A stretch of DNA of 64,000 nucleotides from Natronomonas salina (lineage in GTDB: Archaea; Halobacteriota; Halobacteria; Halobacteriales; Haloarculaceae). Location: contig NZ_CP058335.1 of the NCBI RefSeq assembly GCF_013391105.1, positions 3,224,001 to 3,288,000 of the forward strand, written 5' to 3'. The notes under the pieces were generated by a model. It ran no database searches. It worked only from the letters and a program-made list of their open reading frames with translations, and was not told where the DNA came from. The translations under genes and the position numbers were made by a program. This document shows positions 8,558 through 16,698 of the stretch, in pieces; the stretch's first letter is position 1, and each line of letters starts with the position of its first letter.

Positions 8558-8833
8558 ATGTCCGAGAAGCCGCAGTCCGGCGAACTGTTCGGTATCCCGT
8601 ACAACTTCGACAGGCCGTCGCTCGGGCGGATGACGTCGGCCTACTGGCAGCCCGGCGAGGGGATGCTCGTCGAGAAGCCGTTCGGCATCGGGTACACGCT
8701 GAACCTCGCGAACTGGCGGTCGTGGGTCGTCCTCGGGGTCGCCGGGGCGCTCTACTACCAGCAGCAACAGTCCAGCGAGGAGTTCGACGGCGAGTCGGGC
8801 GACGAGCCGGTGGAAGTCGTCGTGGACGACTAG
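8558..8833 (+). CDS. DUF5808-like small protein
   Basis: This 91-residue protein starts 'MSEKPQSGELFGIPYNF' and contains 'RPSLGRMTSAYWQPGEGM' and 'EKPFGIGYTLNLANW', the pattern I associate with DUF5808. A short hydrophobic stretch, 'WVVLGVAGALYY' (about 58-69), may be one weak membrane segment, followed by an acidic tail. The start is ATG 8558, supported by the TATA spacing. It stands alone between the KEOPS gene and hisS, and its function is unknown. Confidence 0.7.
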   Translation: MSEKPQSGELFGIPYNFDRPSLGRMTSAYWQPGEGMLVEKPFGIGYTLNLANWRSWVVLGVAGALYYQQQQSSEEFDGESGDEPVEVVVDD

Positions 8834-8896
8834 CGAGGTCGCGAGCGAAGCGAGCGACCTCGGAGATGCGAGCGGGGAGCGGAGCGACCCGCGAGC
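8834..8896. repeat. Intergenic REP-like hairpin element
   Basis: A perfect 9-bp inverted repeat, CGAGGTCGC (8834-8842) and GCGACCTCG (8854-8862), encloses the G/A-rich motif GAGCGAAGCGA. It is followed by a second G/A-rich block, 'GAGCGGGGAGCGGAGCGACC'. Haloarchaeal intergenic regions often carry such GCGAGCGAAGCGAGC elements. Lying just after a stop codon it could act as an RNA hairpin or terminator, but no T-tract follows. Confidence 0.5.
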
Positions 8897-8940
8897 AGCT
8901 AGTCCTGGTGGCCGTTAGGTAGCCCCGACCACAATCGGTC

Positions 8941-8947
8941 CTTTTAG
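8941..8947 (+). promoter_or_regulatory. TATA-like box of hisS
   Basis: 'CTTTTAG' lies 26-32 bases before the hisS ATG, the usual distance for leaderless haloarchaeal genes. Confidence 0.5.
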
Positions 8948-8972
8948 TGCGCCCCGCTTCGAATCCCGTTGC

Positions 8973-10271
8973 ATGTACGACGGGCTGAAGGGATTCAGGG
9001 ACTTCTACGCCGGCGAGATGTCCGCCCGCCGGGCGGTCACCGACACCATCGAGGAGCGCGTCCGCCGGTACGGCTTCCGCGAGGTCGGGACGCCGCGGCT
9101 CGAGCGGACGCAGATGTACGTCGACAAGTCCGGCGAGGAGATCGTCGACGAACTCTACAACTTCGAGGACAAGGGCGGCCGCGACGTCGCGCTGACGCCG
9201 GAGCTGACGCCGACGGTCGCCCGGATGGTCGTCGCCCGCCAGCAGGCGCTGGCCAAGCCGATCAAGTGGTTCTCGACGCGGCCGTTCTGGCGCTACGAGC
9301 AGGTCCAGCAGGGGCGCTTCCGGGAGTTCTACCAGACGAACGTCGACATCTTCGGGTCGCCGGAGCCGGAGGCCGACGCCGAGATCCTCGCCGCGGCGGC
9401 CGACGTCCTGACCGACCTCGGGCTCACCGCCGACGACTTCGAGTTCCGGGTCTCCCACCGGGACATCCTGGGCGGCCTGCTGGAGTCGCTGGACAGCGAC
9501 GTCGACACGCAGGCGGCCATCCGCGGGGTCGACAAGAACCAGAAGCTCGACGAGCCGGAGTACTACGACCTGCTGGTCTCGGCGGGCCTCGACCGCGAGG
9601 AGGCCGAGGCGTTCGACGAGGTGCTGGCGACCGACGACCTCGCGGACCTCGTCGAGTTCGCGGGGACCGACCGGGTCGACGCCGCGGTCGAGAACCTGCG
9701 GAACGTCCTCGCCGCAGCGGAGGACTTCGGCGCCCGCGAGTTCTGCACCGTCTCCCTGGAGACCGCCCGCGGGCTGGACTACTACACCGGCGTCGTCTTC
9801 GAGTGCTTCGACACCGCCGGCGAGGTCTCGCGGTCGGTCTTCGGCGGCGGCCGCTACGACGACCTCATCGAGGGCTTCGGCGGCGAGCCCACGCCCGCCG
9901 TCGGCGTCGGCATCGGCCACGAGACGCTGTCGCTGCTCTGCCAGCGCGCCGGCGTCTGGCCCGACGAGGAGCTGTCGACCGACTACTACGTCCTGACCGT
10001 CGGCGACACCCGCGAGGAGGCCGCCGAGATCGCCCGCCAGCTCCGCGAACTCGGCCACGTCGTCGAGGTGAACCTCACGGGCCGCGGGTTCGGCGACCAG
10101 CTGTCCTACGCCGACGGCATCAACGCCGAGACCGTCGTCGTGGTCGGCGAGCAGGATCTGGAAGACGACGCGGTGACGATCAAGGACATGGAGTCCGGCG
10201 ACCAGAAGCAGGTCCCCCTGGACGACTTCCCGCCCGAGGAGGGCCGGCCGACCTACGAGGACTTCGAGTAA
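8973..10271 (+). CDS. hisS: Histidyl-tRNA synthetase
   Basis: This 432-residue class II synthetase charges tRNA-His in the cytoplasm. It begins 'MYDGLKGFRDFYAGEM'. Motif 2 is in 'FSTRPFWRYEQVQQGRFREF', and the histidine-binding signatures are 'LETARGLDYYTG' and motif 3 in 'GGGRYDDLIEGFGG'. A C-terminal anticodon-binding domain follows (about 330-425). The length is typical. The gene has its own promoter and is followed after 30 bases by truA, so both may be on one transcript. Confidence 0.97.
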   Translation: MYDGLKGFRDFYAGEMSARRAVTDTIEERVRRYGFREVGTPRLERTQMYVDKSGEEIVDELYNFEDKGGRDVALTPELTPTVARMVVARQQALAKPIKWFSTRPFWRYEQVQQGRFREFYQTNVDIFGSPEPEADAEILAAAADVLTDLGLTADDFEFRVSHRDILGGLLESLDSDVDTQAAIRGVDKNQKLDEPEYYDLLVSAGLDREEAEAFDEVLATDDLADLVEFAGTDRVDAAVENLRNVLAAAEDFGAREFCTVSLETARGLDYYTGVVFECFDTAGEVSRSVFGGGRYDDLIEGFGGEPTPAVGVGIGHETLSLLCQRAGVWPDEELSTDYYVLTVGDTREEAAEIARQLRELGHVVEVNLTGRGFGDQLSYADGINAETVVVVGEQDLEDDAVTIKDMESGDQKQVPLDDFPPEEGRPTYEDFE

Positions 10272-10301
10272 ATCCACCGCGAGCACGTCAGAGCGTCCAC
10301 C

Positions 10302-11126
10302 ATGCGCGCTTTCCGACTCGCCTACGACGGCACGGGGTACCGCGGGTTCCAGCGGCAGCCGCACGGCGAGACGGTCGAGGACGCGGTCTTCGACGCGCTC
10401 CGGGACCTGAATCTGGAGGTCGAAGTCGACGGCGCGCCGACCGGGTACGCCGCTGCGGGCCGGACCGACGCCGGCGTCTCGGCGCGCGCCCAGACGGTCG
10501 CCTTCGAGACCCCGGCGTGGCTGACGCCGCGGGCGTTCAACGGCGAACTGCCCGCCGACGTCCGGGCGTGGGCCCACGCCGACGTCGACGGGTCCTTCCA
10601 CGCGACGCACCACGCCGTCGAGCGGCGCTACCGATACTTCCTGTACGCTGCGGATACCGACATCGAGCGAGCGAGGACCGCCGCAGAGCGTCTCTCCGGG
10701 ACCCACGACTTCCACAACTTCACGCCCGACGAGACGGGGACCGAACGGGACCTGACGATGGCCGTCGAACGGGACGGCGAGTTCTTCGTCGTCGACTGCA
10801 GCGCCAGCGGGTTCGCCCGACAGCTCGTCCGGCGGCTGGTCTCGGCCCTGGAGCTGATCGCCACCGGCGAGCGCGACGTCCGGTTCCTCGACCGCGCGCT
10901 CTCCGACGAACCTCTCTCTGGGGGCGACGGCATCCCGCCAGCGCCTCCCGAACCGCTGGTCCTGATGGACGTCCGGTACCCGTCCGTCGACTTCGCCGTC
11001 GACGAGGAGGCGGCCGCCAGCGCCCGCGAGGTGTTCGAGCGGCGGCGGCGCGAGCGGCTGTCGGGCGCCCGGGTCGCCGGGTCGCTGGCGCCGGACGCGC
11101 CGGTGGCGGAAAACGGAGACCGGTGA
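10302..11126 (+). CDS. truA: tRNA pseudouridine synthase A family (TruA/Pus3-like)
   Basis: The 274-residue enzyme isomerises uridine to pseudouridine in the tRNA anticodon arm (positions 38-40 in the family). The catalytic Asp lies in 'AAGRTDAGVSARAQ', and further family motifs are 'HHAVERRYRYFLY', 'GTHDFHNFT' and 'SGFARQLVRRLV'. It sits between hisS and pepF with short gaps. The C-terminal 35 residues are R/A-rich and less conserved. Confidence 0.93.
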   Translation: MRAFRLAYDGTGYRGFQRQPHGETVEDAVFDALRDLNLEVEVDGAPTGYAAAGRTDAGVSARAQTVAFETPAWLTPRAFNGELPADVRAWAHADVDGSFHATHHAVERRYRYFLYAADTDIERARTAAERLSGTHDFHNFTPDETGTERDLTMAVERDGEFFVVDCSASGFARQLVRRLVSALELIATGERDVRFLDRALSDEPLSGGDGIPPAPPEPLVLMDVRYPSVDFAVDEEAAASAREVFERRRRERLSGARVAGSLAPDAPVAENGDR

Positions 11127-11163
11127 CGACGGGTTTAGGAGCGGCGCCGCCGTAGCCGGGGCC

Positions 11164-12954
11164 ATGAGTTCGGTTCCGGAGCGCGGCGACATCGACGAGG
11201 CGTACACCTGGGATCTCTCGGATCTCTTCGCGGACGACGAGGCGTGGGAGGCGGCCTACGAGCGCGTCGAGGAGCGGCTGGACGACTTGGAGGCCTACGA
11301 GGGACGGGTCACCGAGGACGCCGAGACGCTCCAGGAGGTCCTGGAGCTGCGGGAGTCCATCATGCGGGAGGTCTCGAACGTGGCCGCGTACGCGCGGATG
11401 CGTCGCGACGAGGACACGACCGACCAGCAGTACCAGGCGCTGGCGGCCCGCTCGCAGTCGCTGGCCGCCGACGCCTCGAGCGCGGCGAGCTTCATCGAGC
11501 CGGAGATCCAGGGGGTCGACCGCGAGACCATCGACGAGTTCGTCGACGAGAACCCCGACCTGGCGGAGTACGAGCACTACTTCGAGGACACGCTCCGGAT
11601 GAAGGAGCACACCCGCTCGGCGGAGATCGAGGAGCTGCTGGCCGACCTCGGTGAGGTGACTGGCGCCGCCGGCGACGTCTACAACATGCTGACGAACGCA
11701 GACATGGAGTTCCCGGCGGTCGACGATCCCGACGGCGAGCCCCGGCGGATCACGCTGTCGAACTTCACGAAACTCCAGAAGCACCCCGACCGCGAGTTCC
11801 GACGGGAGGTCTACGAGACGTTCTACGACGAGTGGGCCGACTACCGCAATTCCATCGCGACGGCCTACAAGAACAGCGTGAAGGCCGACTTGAAGCTCGC
11901 GGCGGCCCGGAACTACGACTCGGCGCGGGAAGCCGCTCTCGACGGCCCGAACGTCCCCGTCGAGGTCTACGACACGCTCGTCGACACCGTCGAGTCGGAC
12001 CTCGACGTCCTCCACCGCCACGCCGACCTGAAGCGCGACTGCCTCGGCGTCGACGAGCTGAAGATGTGGGACGTCTACGCGCCGCTGGCCGGCGGCGAGA
12101 GCCCCGACCTGGAGTACGAGCAGGCCAAGGAGTACGTCGTCGACGCCGTCGAGCCGCTCGGGGAGGCCTACCAGGAGCGGATGGCCGAGGGCCTCGAGTC
12201 CCGCTGGGTCGACGTCTACGAGACGGCGAACAAGCAGTCCGGCGCCTACAGCGGCGGCACCTACGACAGCCAGCCGTACATCCTGATGAACTACCAGGAC
12301 GACATCTCGTCGATGTACACGCTGGCCCACGAGCTCGGCCACTCGATGCACTCCGAGCTGACCAGCGAGGAGCAGCCCTACGTCTACTCGGGCTACGAGA
12401 TCTTCGTCGCCGAGGTGGCCTCGACGGTCAACGAGGCGCTGCTCACCCACCACCTGCTGGAGACCGTCGAGGACGAGCGGTTCCGCCGGCACGTCCTCGA
12501 CGAGTACCTCGAGCGGTTCCGGTCGACGCTGTTCCGCCAGACGATGTTCGCGTCCTTCGAGCACCGCGCCCACGAGGTCAGCGAGGCCGGCGAGGCGCTC
12601 ACCCCCGACCGCCTCGACGACATCTACGAGGGGCTCAAGGCGGACTACTACGAGCCGGCCGACGTCGACGACCGCATCGGCCGCGAGTGGATGCGCATCC
12701 CGCACTTCTACCGCGCCTACTACGTCTACCAGTACGCGACCGGCATCAGCGCCGCCGTCGCCATCGTCGACCGCATCCGCGAGGAGGGCGAGGACGCGGC
12801 GGCCGACTACCGCGAGTTCCTCCGCTCGGGCTCCCGCGGCTACCCGCTGGAACTGCTCGAGACGGCCGGCATCGACATGTCGTCGCCCGAACCCGTCGAG
12901 TCGGCCATCGAGACCTACGACGACCTCGTCGGCGAGTACGAGTCGCTCCGGTAG
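11164..12954 (+). CDS. pepF: Oligoendopeptidase F (M3B metallopeptidase)
   Basis: This 596-residue zinc peptidase probably degrades cytoplasmic oligopeptides. The zinc motif HExxH is in 'TLAHELGHSMHSEL' (about residues 386-394), with the third ligand Glu expected in 'YEIFVAEVASTVNEALL'. The N-terminal 'MSSVPERGDIDEAYTWDLSDLF' is typical of PepF, and the length matches the family. The following gene is pan, the proteasome ATPase, which has its own promoter; the pairing hints at a peptide-turnover neighbourhood, but that is inference. Confidence 0.95.
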   Translation: MSSVPERGDIDEAYTWDLSDLFADDEAWEAAYERVEERLDDLEAYEGRVTEDAETLQEVLELRESIMREVSNVAAYARMRRDEDTTDQQYQALAARSQSLAADASSAASFIEPEIQGVDRETIDEFVDENPDLAEYEHYFEDTLRMKEHTRSAEIEELLADLGEVTGAAGDVYNMLTNADMEFPAVDDPDGEPRRITLSNFTKLQKHPDREFRREVYETFYDEWADYRNSIATAYKNSVKADLKLAAARNYDSAREAALDGPNVPVEVYDTLVDTVESDLDVLHRHADLKRDCLGVDELKMWDVYAPLAGGESPDLEYEQAKEYVVDAVEPLGEAYQERMAEGLESRWVDVYETANKQSGAYSGGTYDSQPYILMNYQDDISSMYTLAHELGHSMHSELTSEEQPYVYSGYEIFVAEVASTVNEALLTHHLLETVEDERFRRHVLDEYLERFRSTLFRQTMFASFEHRAHEVSEAGEALTPDRLDDIYEGLKADYYEPADVDDRIGREWMRIPHFYRAYYVYQYATGISAAVAIVDRIREEGEDAAADYREFLRSGSRGYPLELLETAGIDMSSPEPVESAIETYDDLVGEYESLR

Positions 12955-12978
12955 GCCGGAATCCCGGGCGGGCGGTGT

Positions 12979-13025
12979 GGTACAGTGTACCGCAAGCATC
13001 TCCCACACCCAAAGTCACTTTTAGG
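12979..13025 (+). promoter_or_regulatory. pan promoter with upstream perfect palindrome
   Basis: A TATA-like 'CACTTTTAGG' (13016-13025) lies 27-36 bases before the pan ATG. Upstream, 12979-12991 is a perfect palindrome, GGTACA-G-TGTACC, centred about 30 bases before the TATA box, where an activator or repressor could bind. No regulator is identifiable from the sequence. Confidence 0.5.
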
Positions 13026-13051
13026 CTCCAACGCCTATCACCCGACAACCA

Positions 13052-14269
13052 ATGTCGCATAGTCCCTCGTTACCCGACCGGCCGACGCTCGACCTCGACG
13101 CCGAGATGTCGGACTCAGAGCGGCTGGCCGCGCTTCGGGACCACTACGTCGACGTCTCCAGGGTCCACGAGGAGCTCGCGGACCAGCTGGAGACCGCCAG
13201 GGAACGGAAGTCGGAACTCAGAGAGGAGGTCTCGGACCTGCAGGAAGAGAACGAGGCCCTGAAGACCTCCTCGCTGTACCTCGCGACCGTCGAGGAACTC
13301 ACCGACGACCAAGTCCTCCTCAAGCAGCATGGCAACAACCAGGAGGTGCTCACCGACGTCTCGCCACGCCTGTACGACAAGCTGGAGGCCGGCGACCGCG
13401 TCGCCATCAACGACTCCTTCGCCATCCAGACCGTCCTCGACTCCGAGACGGACGCCCGCGCCCAGGCGATGGAGATCTCCGAGAAGCCCGACGTCCACTA
13501 CGACGAGATCGGGGGGCTCGAAGAGCAGATCCGGGAGGTCCGCGAGGCCGTCGAGGACCCCCTGACCAACCCCGAGAAGTTCGAGAAGGTCGGCATCGAG
13601 CCGCCGACGGGCGTGCTCCTCCACGGCCCGCCGGGGACCGGGAAGACGATGCTGGCGAAGGCCGTCGCCAACCAGACCGACGCGACCTTCATCAAGATGG
13701 CCGGTTCCGAGCTGGTCCAGAAGTTCATCGGCGAGGGCGCCCGCCTCGTCCGCGACCTCTTCGAACTGGCCGCCGAGCGCGAGCCAGCCATCATCTTCAT
13801 CGACGAGATCGACGCCATCGCCTCAAAGCGAACCGAGTCGAAGACCTCCGGGGACGCCGAGGTCCAGCGGACGATGATGCAGCTGCTCTCCGAGATGGAC
13901 GGCTTCGACCAGCGCGGCGACATCTCCATCATCGCCGCGACCAACCGCTTCGACATGCTCGACCGCGCCATCCTCCGGCCCGGTCGCTTCGACCGCCTCA
14001 TCGAGGTGCCCGAACCGGACGAGGAGGGCCGCGAGCAGATCCTCCGCATCCACTCCCGGAAGATGAACCTCGACGAGGACGTCGACCTCGCCGACCTGGC
14101 CGACGAGACCGACGGCTTCTCCGGCGCGGAACTCGAGAGCCTCACCACCGAGGCCGGCATGTTCGCGATCCGCGACGGCCGCACCGAGGTCGAACGCCGC
14201 GACTTCGACGACGCCCTCGAGAAGGTCTCCACCGACGACGCGCCCGGCAAGCCGATCGCCTTCTACTGA
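13052..14269 (+). CDS. pan: Proteasome-activating nucleotidase PAN
   Basis: This 405-residue AAA+ unfoldase feeds substrates into the archaeal 20S proteasome. An N-terminal coiled coil (about 20-75) precedes an OB domain (about 75-145) and the ATPase domain, with Walker A 'GPPGTGKT' (192-199), Walker B '[11 protein letters not shown]', arginine-finger region '[10 protein letters not shown]' and a helical C domain. The extreme C-terminus 'IAFY' resembles the HbYX motif that docks into the 20S ring. Haloarchaea usually have two PAN paralogues; which one this is cannot be told. The gene is preceded by pepF and by a palindrome-containing promoter. Confidence 0.95.
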   Translation: MSHSPSLPDRPTLDLDAEMSDSERLAALRDHYVDVSRVHEELADQLETARERKSELREEVSDLQEENEALKTSSLYLATVEELTDDQVLLKQHGNNQEVLTDVSPRLYDKLEAGDRVAINDSFAIQTVLDSETDARAQAMEISEKPDVHYDEIGGLEEQIREVREAVEDPLTNPEKFEKVGIEPPTGVLLHGPPGTGKTMLAKAVANQTDATFIKMAGSELVQKFIGEGARLVRDLFELAAEREPAIIFIDEIDAIASKRTESKTSGDAEVQRTMMQLLSEMDGFDQRGDISIIAATNRFDMLDRAILRPGRFDRLIEVPEPDEEGREQILRIHSRKMNLDEDVDLADLADETDGFSGAELESLTTEAGMFAIRDGRTEVERRDFDDALEKVSTDDAPGKPIAFY

Positions 14270-14489
14270 CGGGCCTCCTCTCGTTCCGCGCGTTTTCCCG
14301 ATGTCGAGCTATCGAGGGTCGAGTGCTCGTGCTCTCTTGTTCGATTACCTCGAATTTACTCTGGATTTACCAACATCTGTCCACCTTTTCCCCACTAATC
14401 AATCGGAACGTGTCGGTTGACCGCGGATAACTTGGAGTCGGCTTCGATTCTACCGACTTTCTTCTGTCGTCCGCGATACGGGTCCGACG

Positions 14490-15446
14490 ATGTTACGGTA
14501 CACTCGACGGTCCACGCTGAAGATCGCAGGCGGATCGCTCGCGGGCGCCGCGGTCGGGGCGGTCGGCCCGGCCTCGGCCCAGTCCGGCGGCTGGACGGTC
14601 GCCGAGACGCCGGTCGACAGCACGTTGCACGACGTCGCACACACCGCCGCGAACGCCCACGCGGTCGGCGACGGCGGAATCGTCCTCGAGCGTACCGAGG
14701 CCGGCTGGGAGACCGCCGCCGAGGGCGGTCCGACGGGCAACGGCAACGACCTCTACGGCGCCGCGACCACCGACGACGGCCGGCAGCTCTGGGTGGTCGG
14801 CGGCAGCGGGGCCATCGGCGAGTACGACGTCGTCACGGGCGACCTCGTCGACCGGTCGTCGCCGAACGACGTCACCGAGAACTTCAACGACGTCGGCGTC
14901 ACCGAGAGCGCCGACGGTGCGTACGTCTACGTCGCCGGCGACTCCGGGGCCGTCCACTACAGCTTCGAGAACGGCGAGGAGGGCACCTGGGGCTCAGTGA
15001 CGCCCGGGAGCGGCGCCAGCCTCGAGGCCATCGACTTCAACGACCGCTGTTCGGGCCACGTCGTCGACTCGAACGGCCGCGTCTTCGAGACCACCGACGG
15101 CGTCACCTGGGACCCGATCGGCGTCGAGGACGCCGACGTGAGCCTCTACGGCCTCGACAGCGACGCCGGAGACGACGTCAGCGTCAGCGGCGGGAACGCG
15201 ACGGTGCTGACCTACGACGGCAGCCAGTGGACCGCCGAAAGCCTCGGCGATGCGGACCTGCAGGACGTCGAGACCGAGGCCGGCGAGGGCTACACCGTCG
15301 GCGGCGGCGGGACGGTCTTCGAGCTGTCGGGCGGCGACTGGCAGCAGAACGACACACCGACCGGCGAGAACCTCACCGCCGTCGCGACCGGGACGCCGGA
15401 CCTCGCGGTCGGTGCCAGCGGCCTCGTCCTCGAGCGGAGCGTCTGA
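14490..15446 (+). CDS. Tat-exported beta-propeller-like protein (Ycf48/photosystem-stability-factor-like)
   Basis: The 318-residue protein begins with a twin-arginine signal, 'RRSTLKIAGGSLAGAAVG', with likely cleavage near 'ASAQSGG'. The mature part is made of repeated 40-50-residue units with patterns such as 'VAHTAANAHAVGDGGIVLER', 'LWVVGGSGAIGEYD' and 'LAVGASGLVLERS', typical of Ycf48/HCF136-type or BNR-like propellers. It probably folds outside the cell. The upstream 220 bases (14270-14489) are comparatively A/T-rich and hold only the presumed promoter. Neighbours give no clear role and no ligand is predictable. Confidence 0.75.
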   Translation: MLRYTRRSTLKIAGGSLAGAAVGAVGPASAQSGGWTVAETPVDSTLHDVAHTAANAHAVGDGGIVLERTEAGWETAAEGGPTGNGNDLYGAATTDDGRQLWVVGGSGAIGEYDVVTGDLVDRSSPNDVTENFNDVGVTESADGAYVYVAGDSGAVHYSFENGEEGTWGSVTPGSGASLEAIDFNDRCSGHVVDSNGRVFETTDGVTWDPIGVEDADVSLYGLDSDAGDDVSVSGGNATVLTYDGSQWTAESLGDADLQDVETEAGEGYTVGGGGTVFELSGGDWQQNDTPTGENLTAVATGTPDLAVGASGLVLERSV

Positions 15447-15461
15447 GGGAGCGGCCTGCGG

Positions 15462-15854
15462 TCAGGGCCACAGGCGGTGGGAGAGCCCCGACAGCACCTG
15501 CTGGTCGGCGAACGGCGTGTAGTCGTGGAGCGTCGGCCGCACCTCGTCCTTCTCCTCGAGGAACGCCACGAGGCCGCCGCTGTCGGTGTGTTCGTAGCCG
15601 CCGATGGTCCACGGCGGCCAGATGGTGATGTGCTCGAAGCGGCCGCCGCGGCCGTCCCAGCGGGCGTAGATCTCGCCGGCGCCCTCGCTGGCAACCAGGG
15701 CGACGGCCCCCTCCGTCGTCCGCATCGTCTCGACGTAGTCGGCGAGCGTCGCGGACCCACGGTCGGTGTGCGCCCCGAAGACGTTCCGGACCGCCTGGTG
15801 GTCCGAGTGCTCCAGCAGCACGTCCCGGATCTCGTCGGCGTCCGCGTCGGTCAT
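15462..15854 (-). CDS. Conserved haloarchaeal protein of unknown function
   Basis: This 130-residue soluble protein begins 'MTDADADEIRDVLLEHSD' and has a compact alpha/beta pattern with 'SATLADYVETMRTTEGAVALV', 'EIYARWDGRGGRFEHITIW' and a C-terminal 'LSGLSHRLWP'. The ATG at 15854 is supported by a TATA-like box 27-34 bases upstream. A CGTGTG-7-CACACG inverted repeat lies between the TATA box and the start. It is divergent from the ITPase gene. I do not recognise the family. Confidence 0.65.
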   Translation of the reverse strand: MTDADADEIRDVLLEHSDHQAVRNVFGAHTDRGSATLADYVETMRTTEGAVALVASEGAGEIYARWDGRGGRFEHITIWPPWTIGGYEHTDSGGLVAFLEEKDEVRPTLHDYTPFADQQVLSGLSHRLWP

Positions 15855-15858
15855 CGTC

Positions 15859-15888
15859 CGTGTGTAACGTTCACACGCGCATAAGTTT
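15859..15888 (-). promoter_or_regulatory. Promoter with hyphenated palindrome upstream of the 130-residue gene
   Basis: On the minus strand a TATA-like 'AAACTTAT' (15881-15888) is followed by the inverted repeat CGTGTG-TAACGTT-CACACG (15859-15877). The repeat would cover the transcription start, a good position for a repressor operator. The element also lies upstream of the divergent ITPase gene. Confidence 0.45.
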
Positions 15889-15947
15889 CCGGGTCGACTC
15901 GAGGCGCTACCGGAGGGACTTTTCCGCCGGCGCGGCTACCGCCGCGC

Positions 15948-16613
15948 ATGCTCAGGTACGTGACGACGAACGAAGGGAAGGTCCGGGAGGCCGAGGAATA
16001 CCTCGAGGAGGTGGCCGCACTCGACTACGACTACCCGGAGATCCAGGCCGACTCCCTGGAGGCCGTCGCCGCCTACGGCGCCCGGAAGGCCTACGACTAC
16101 GCCGGCGAACCGGTCGTCGTCGACGACGCCGGCCTCTACCTCGAGGGGTTCGACGGCTTCCCGGGGCCGTACTCGGCGTACGTCGAGGACACCCTCGGCG
16201 TCGAGCGGGTCGGCCGCCTGGCCCGCCGCGAAGACGCCACCGGCGCGCAGTTCCGCTGCGTCATCGCCTACTGCGACGGCGACCCCTTCGAGGCCTCCCC
16301 CGAGCCGGTCGACACCGGCGAGCGGCGGGGCCAGGACCTCGCGGCCGAGGATCGCGCGACCGCGACGACCGACGAGACGGTCGCCGGCGGCGACGGCGCC
16401 GAAGACGCGCGCGTGGCCCCGGTGAAGCTGTTCACGGGGGCCGTCCCGGGAACCATCGTCGAGCCACGGGGTGACGGCGGGTTCGGCTACGACCCCATCT
16501 TCGAGCACGACGGCCGGACCTTCGCCGAGATGAGCGCCGCCGAGAAGAACGCCATCTCCCACCGCGGTCGCGCGCTCGCGAAGTTCGCGGAGTGGTACCA
16601 GGGGCGGTCGTGA
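15948..16613 (+). CDS. XTP/dITP pyrophosphatase (RdgB/HAM1 family)
   Basis: The 221-residue nucleotide-sanitising enzyme hydrolyses ITP, XTP and dITP to monophosphates. The start 'MLRYVTTNEGKVREAEEYL' carries the substrate-binding (T/S)xNxxK motif. 'VVVDDAGLYLEGFDGFPGPYS' holds the catalytic Asp pair, and 'GGFGYDPIFEHDGRTFAEM' and 'SHRGRAL' complete the signature. It is about 30 residues longer than a typical 185-195-residue homologue because of an acidic, Gly/Thr-rich insertion around residues 105-145. Confidence 0.92.
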   Translation: MLRYVTTNEGKVREAEEYLEEVAALDYDYPEIQADSLEAVAAYGARKAYDYAGEPVVVDDAGLYLEGFDGFPGPYSAYVEDTLGVERVGRLARREDATGAQFRCVIAYCDGDPFEASPEPVDTGERRGQDLAAEDRATATTDETVAGGDGAEDARVAPVKLFTGAVPGTIVEPRGDGGFGYDPIFEHDGRTFAEMSAAEKNAISHRGRALAKFAEWYQGRS

Positions 16614-16632
16614 CCGACCCGATACCACACGA

Positions 16633-16663
16633 TATATAAAACACTGGCGACAAACTCAGTCGC
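16633..16663 (+). promoter_or_regulatory. Promoter of the glycosyltransferase gene
   Basis: A canonical TATA box 'TATATAAA' (16633-16640) lies 59-66 bases before the ATG at 16699, implying a roughly 35-base leader. An inverted repeat GCGAC-7-GTCGC (16647-16663) overlaps the predicted transcription start. Confidence 0.55.
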
Positions 16664-16698
16664 GAAATACGTAACGTTGATTACTGGACCGTTAACTT

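Noticed and set aside
8490-11207. A 905-codon open frame antisense to hisS and truA
   Set aside because: High G+C leaves antisense frames open; the translation is V/L/D/R-rich without any domain pattern, while the opposite strand encodes two clear housekeeping enzymes.
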